NCBI GenBank assembly: GCA_017613485.1
Contig: JAGADS010000040.1
Coordinates: 1-7,070 of the forward strand
DNA: 7,070 nucleotides
Origin: Treponema sp.
Lineage (GTDB): Bacteria > Spirochaetota > Spirochaetia > Treponematales > Treponemataceae
Direction of reading: 5' to 3'
The notes under the pieces were generated by a model. The model saw only the letters and a program-made list of their open reading frames with translations. It did no database searches and was not told where the DNA came from. How positions within the stretch are numbered: the first letter of the stretch is position 1; each line of letters begins with the position of its first letter. The translations under genes were made by a program, and so were the position numbers. This document shows positions 5,646 to 7,070 of this stretch, piece after piece.

Positions 5646-7070
5646 ATGAAGTTCGGATTTTTTGATGACAAGAATCGTGAGTATGTTATTAACAACCCGC
5701 TCACACCTTATCCTTGGATCAATTACCTTGGCAACGAGAAATTCTTTTCTCTTATTTCTAACACAGCAGGCGGATATGCATTCTACACGGATGCCAGATT
5801 AAGGCGTTTGACACGTTACCGCTACAATGACATTCCGTTGGATTCCAACGGCCGTTATTTCTTTATTCAGGACGGCAAGAACATCTGGAACCCTGGATTC
5901 AAGCCGATGAAGACCAAGCTCGACAAGTACGAGTGCCGTCACGGTTTTGGCTACACAAAGATTTCTTCTTCAAAAAAGAAGCTTGCGGCAGACGTTCTCT
6001 ACATGGTTCCCAACGGTGAAAACTGCGAAGTCCAGATGCTTACCCTCACAAACAACTCCAACGAGGACAAAGAGGTTTCCGTAGTCAGCTTTGTTGAATG
6101 GTGTCTTTACAACGCACAGGATGACTGCACCAACTTCCAGAGGAACTTCTCTACAGGCGAAGTTGAGATTGAAGGCAGCACAATCTACCACAAGACAGAA
6201 TACCGCGAGAGACGCAACCACTACACATTCTATTCTGTAAACTCAGCAATCAAGGGATTCGACACAGACCGCGAGACATTCCTTGGACTCCACAACTCCC
6301 TTAACGAGGCACAGGTAGTCCTTTCTGGAAAGAGCGGAAACTCAGTGGCAGACGGATGGTCACCGATTGCAAGCCACAGGCTCACATGCACCCTCAAGCC
6401 GGGAAAGAGCAAGACTTACGTTTTCGTTCTGGGTTATGTTGAAAACGACGAGAACAAGAAATGGGCCAAGGGACCTGTTGACAAAAAGCTCAAGAGGACC
6501 AACACGGCTTCCGGCGTAATCAACAAGGAAAAGGCATACGCAATACAGCAGAAATTTGACACACCTGCAAAGGTAAACGCAGCATTCGATGAGCTCAAGC
6601 TTTTCTGGAACGAAATCATGAGCCACTTTACGCTCAAGACAAACGACCAGAAACTTGACCGCATGGCAATGTGGAACCAGTATCAGTGCGTTGTTACATA
6701 CAACTTTGCCCGCTCAGCATCATATTTTGAAAGCGGTATCGGACGTGGAATGGGATTCCGTGATACATCACAGGACATGCTTGGTGCAGTTCATCAGCTT
6801 CCACAGAAACGCATACGCGAAAGACTCTACGACGTTGCGGCAACACAGTTCGAGGACGGCTCAGCATACCATCAGTTCCAGCCTCTTACAAAACGCGGAA
6901 ACGCAGACATCGGTTCAAACTTCAACGACGACCCGCTCTGGCTTGTTCTTGGTGTGGGCGGTTACATCCGTGAGACAGGTGACGCTGACTTCCTGAACGA
7001 GATGGTTCCGTTTGACAACAGCGCAACAAACAAGGCAACAATGTACGAGCACCTCAAGCGCAGCTACACC
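5646..7070 (+). CDS. cbp: Cellobiose phosphorylase, GH94 (5' part, runs off the window)
   Basis: The enzyme splits cellobiose with phosphate to alpha-glucose-1-phosphate and glucose in the cytoplasm, conserving the energy of the glycosidic bond. The window holds 475 uninterrupted codons; full-length cellobiose phosphorylases have roughly 800 residues. The N-terminus MKFGFFDD is followed by TPYPWINYLG (20-29), SNTAGGYAFYTDARLRRLTR (38-57) and CRHGFGYT (97-104), the signature of the N-terminal beta-sandwich. GMGFRDTSQD with Arg372 and Asp377 is the substrate-binding motif at the start of the helical barrel, and FNDDPLWLVLGVGGY (426-440) follows. The catalytic Asp, in a DWND motif of this family, should lie just beyond the right edge and cannot be checked. 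The N-terminal signature favours cellobiose rather than chitobiose or cellodextrin as substrate. Codon use is biased (27 AAG to 9 AAA), suggesting higher expression than the GH5 gene. No signal peptide is present. Confidence 0.96.
   Translation, partial: MKFGFFDDKNREYVINNPLTPYPWINYLGNEKFFSLISNTAGGYAFYTDARLRRLTRYRYNDIPLDSNGRYFFIQDGKNIWNPGFKPMKTKLDKYECRHGFGYTKISSSKKKLAADVLYMVPNGENCEVQMLTLTNNSNEDKEVSVVSFVEWCLYNAQDDCTNFQRNFSTGEVEIEGSTIYHKTEYRERRNHYTFYSVNSAIKGFDTDRETFLGLHNSLNEAQVVLSGKSGNSVADGWSPIASHRLTCTLKPGKSKTYVFVLGYVENDENKKWAKGPVDKKLKRTNTASGVINKEKAYAIQQKFDTPAKVNAAFDELKLFWNEIMSHFTLKTNDQKLDRMAMWNQYQCVVTYNFARSASYFESGIGRGMGFRDTSQDMLGAVHQLPQKRIRERLYDVAATQFEDGSAYHQFQPLTKRGNADIGSNFNDDPLWLVLGVGGYIRETGDADFLNEMVPFDNSATNKATMYEHLKRSYT

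Overview
The window reads as chromosomal DNA of an anaerobic, fibre-degrading fermenter. A gut or rumen Treponema (spirochaete) is my best guess. The reasons are moderate G+C genes separated by AT-rich spacers, a lipoprotein signal whose lipobox (Thr-Ala-Ser-Cys, with Thr at -3) fits relaxed spirochaete rules better than the strict Leu-based consensus, a TTG start, an oxygen-sensitive glycyl-radical enzyme, and a beta-glucan degradation set. This assignment is inference. A clostridial host is not excluded.

Layout, left to right. Bases 1-210 contain no convincing gene but hold a 13-bp direct repeat and an 11-bp inverted repeat. Next comes a strong intrinsic terminator (211-247) serving the leftward gene pflB (270-2606, minus), which encodes pyruvate formate-lyase. 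pflB has its own promoter (2708-2736) and a leader of roughly 95 nt containing two small hairpins. A 386-bp AT-rich divergent spacer separates it from three rightward genes. These are a surface lipoprotein glycoside hydrolase of family GH5 (2993-4843), a six-helix YczE/YitT-type membrane protein (4891-5553), and the first 475 codons of a GH94 cellobiose phosphorylase (5646 to the window end). Each rightward gene has a convincing sigma-70-type promoter and a very short untranslated leader, so the three may be separately tunable rather than one plain operon.

How they may work together (inference from families). The GH5 lipoprotein would cut beta-1,4-glucans outside the cell. Cellobiose would enter by a transporter not identified here and be phosphorolysed by the GH94 enzyme to glucose-1-phosphate plus glucose, saving ATP. 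Glycolytic pyruvate would then be split by PflB to acetyl-CoA and formate. The membrane protein between the two glycosidase genes has no assignable substrate. It shows a clear internal duplication of about 98 residues, with a predicted three-helix-per-half inverted topology typical of transporters, and is the most intriguing unknown in the window.

I found no RNA genes, CRISPR array, insertion sequence or phage genes. The most unusual items are the duplicated membrane protein, a Cys-rich insertion loop in the GH5 enzyme, the Cys-Cys-Cys active-site variant in PflB, and the unexplained repeat cluster at 41-104.
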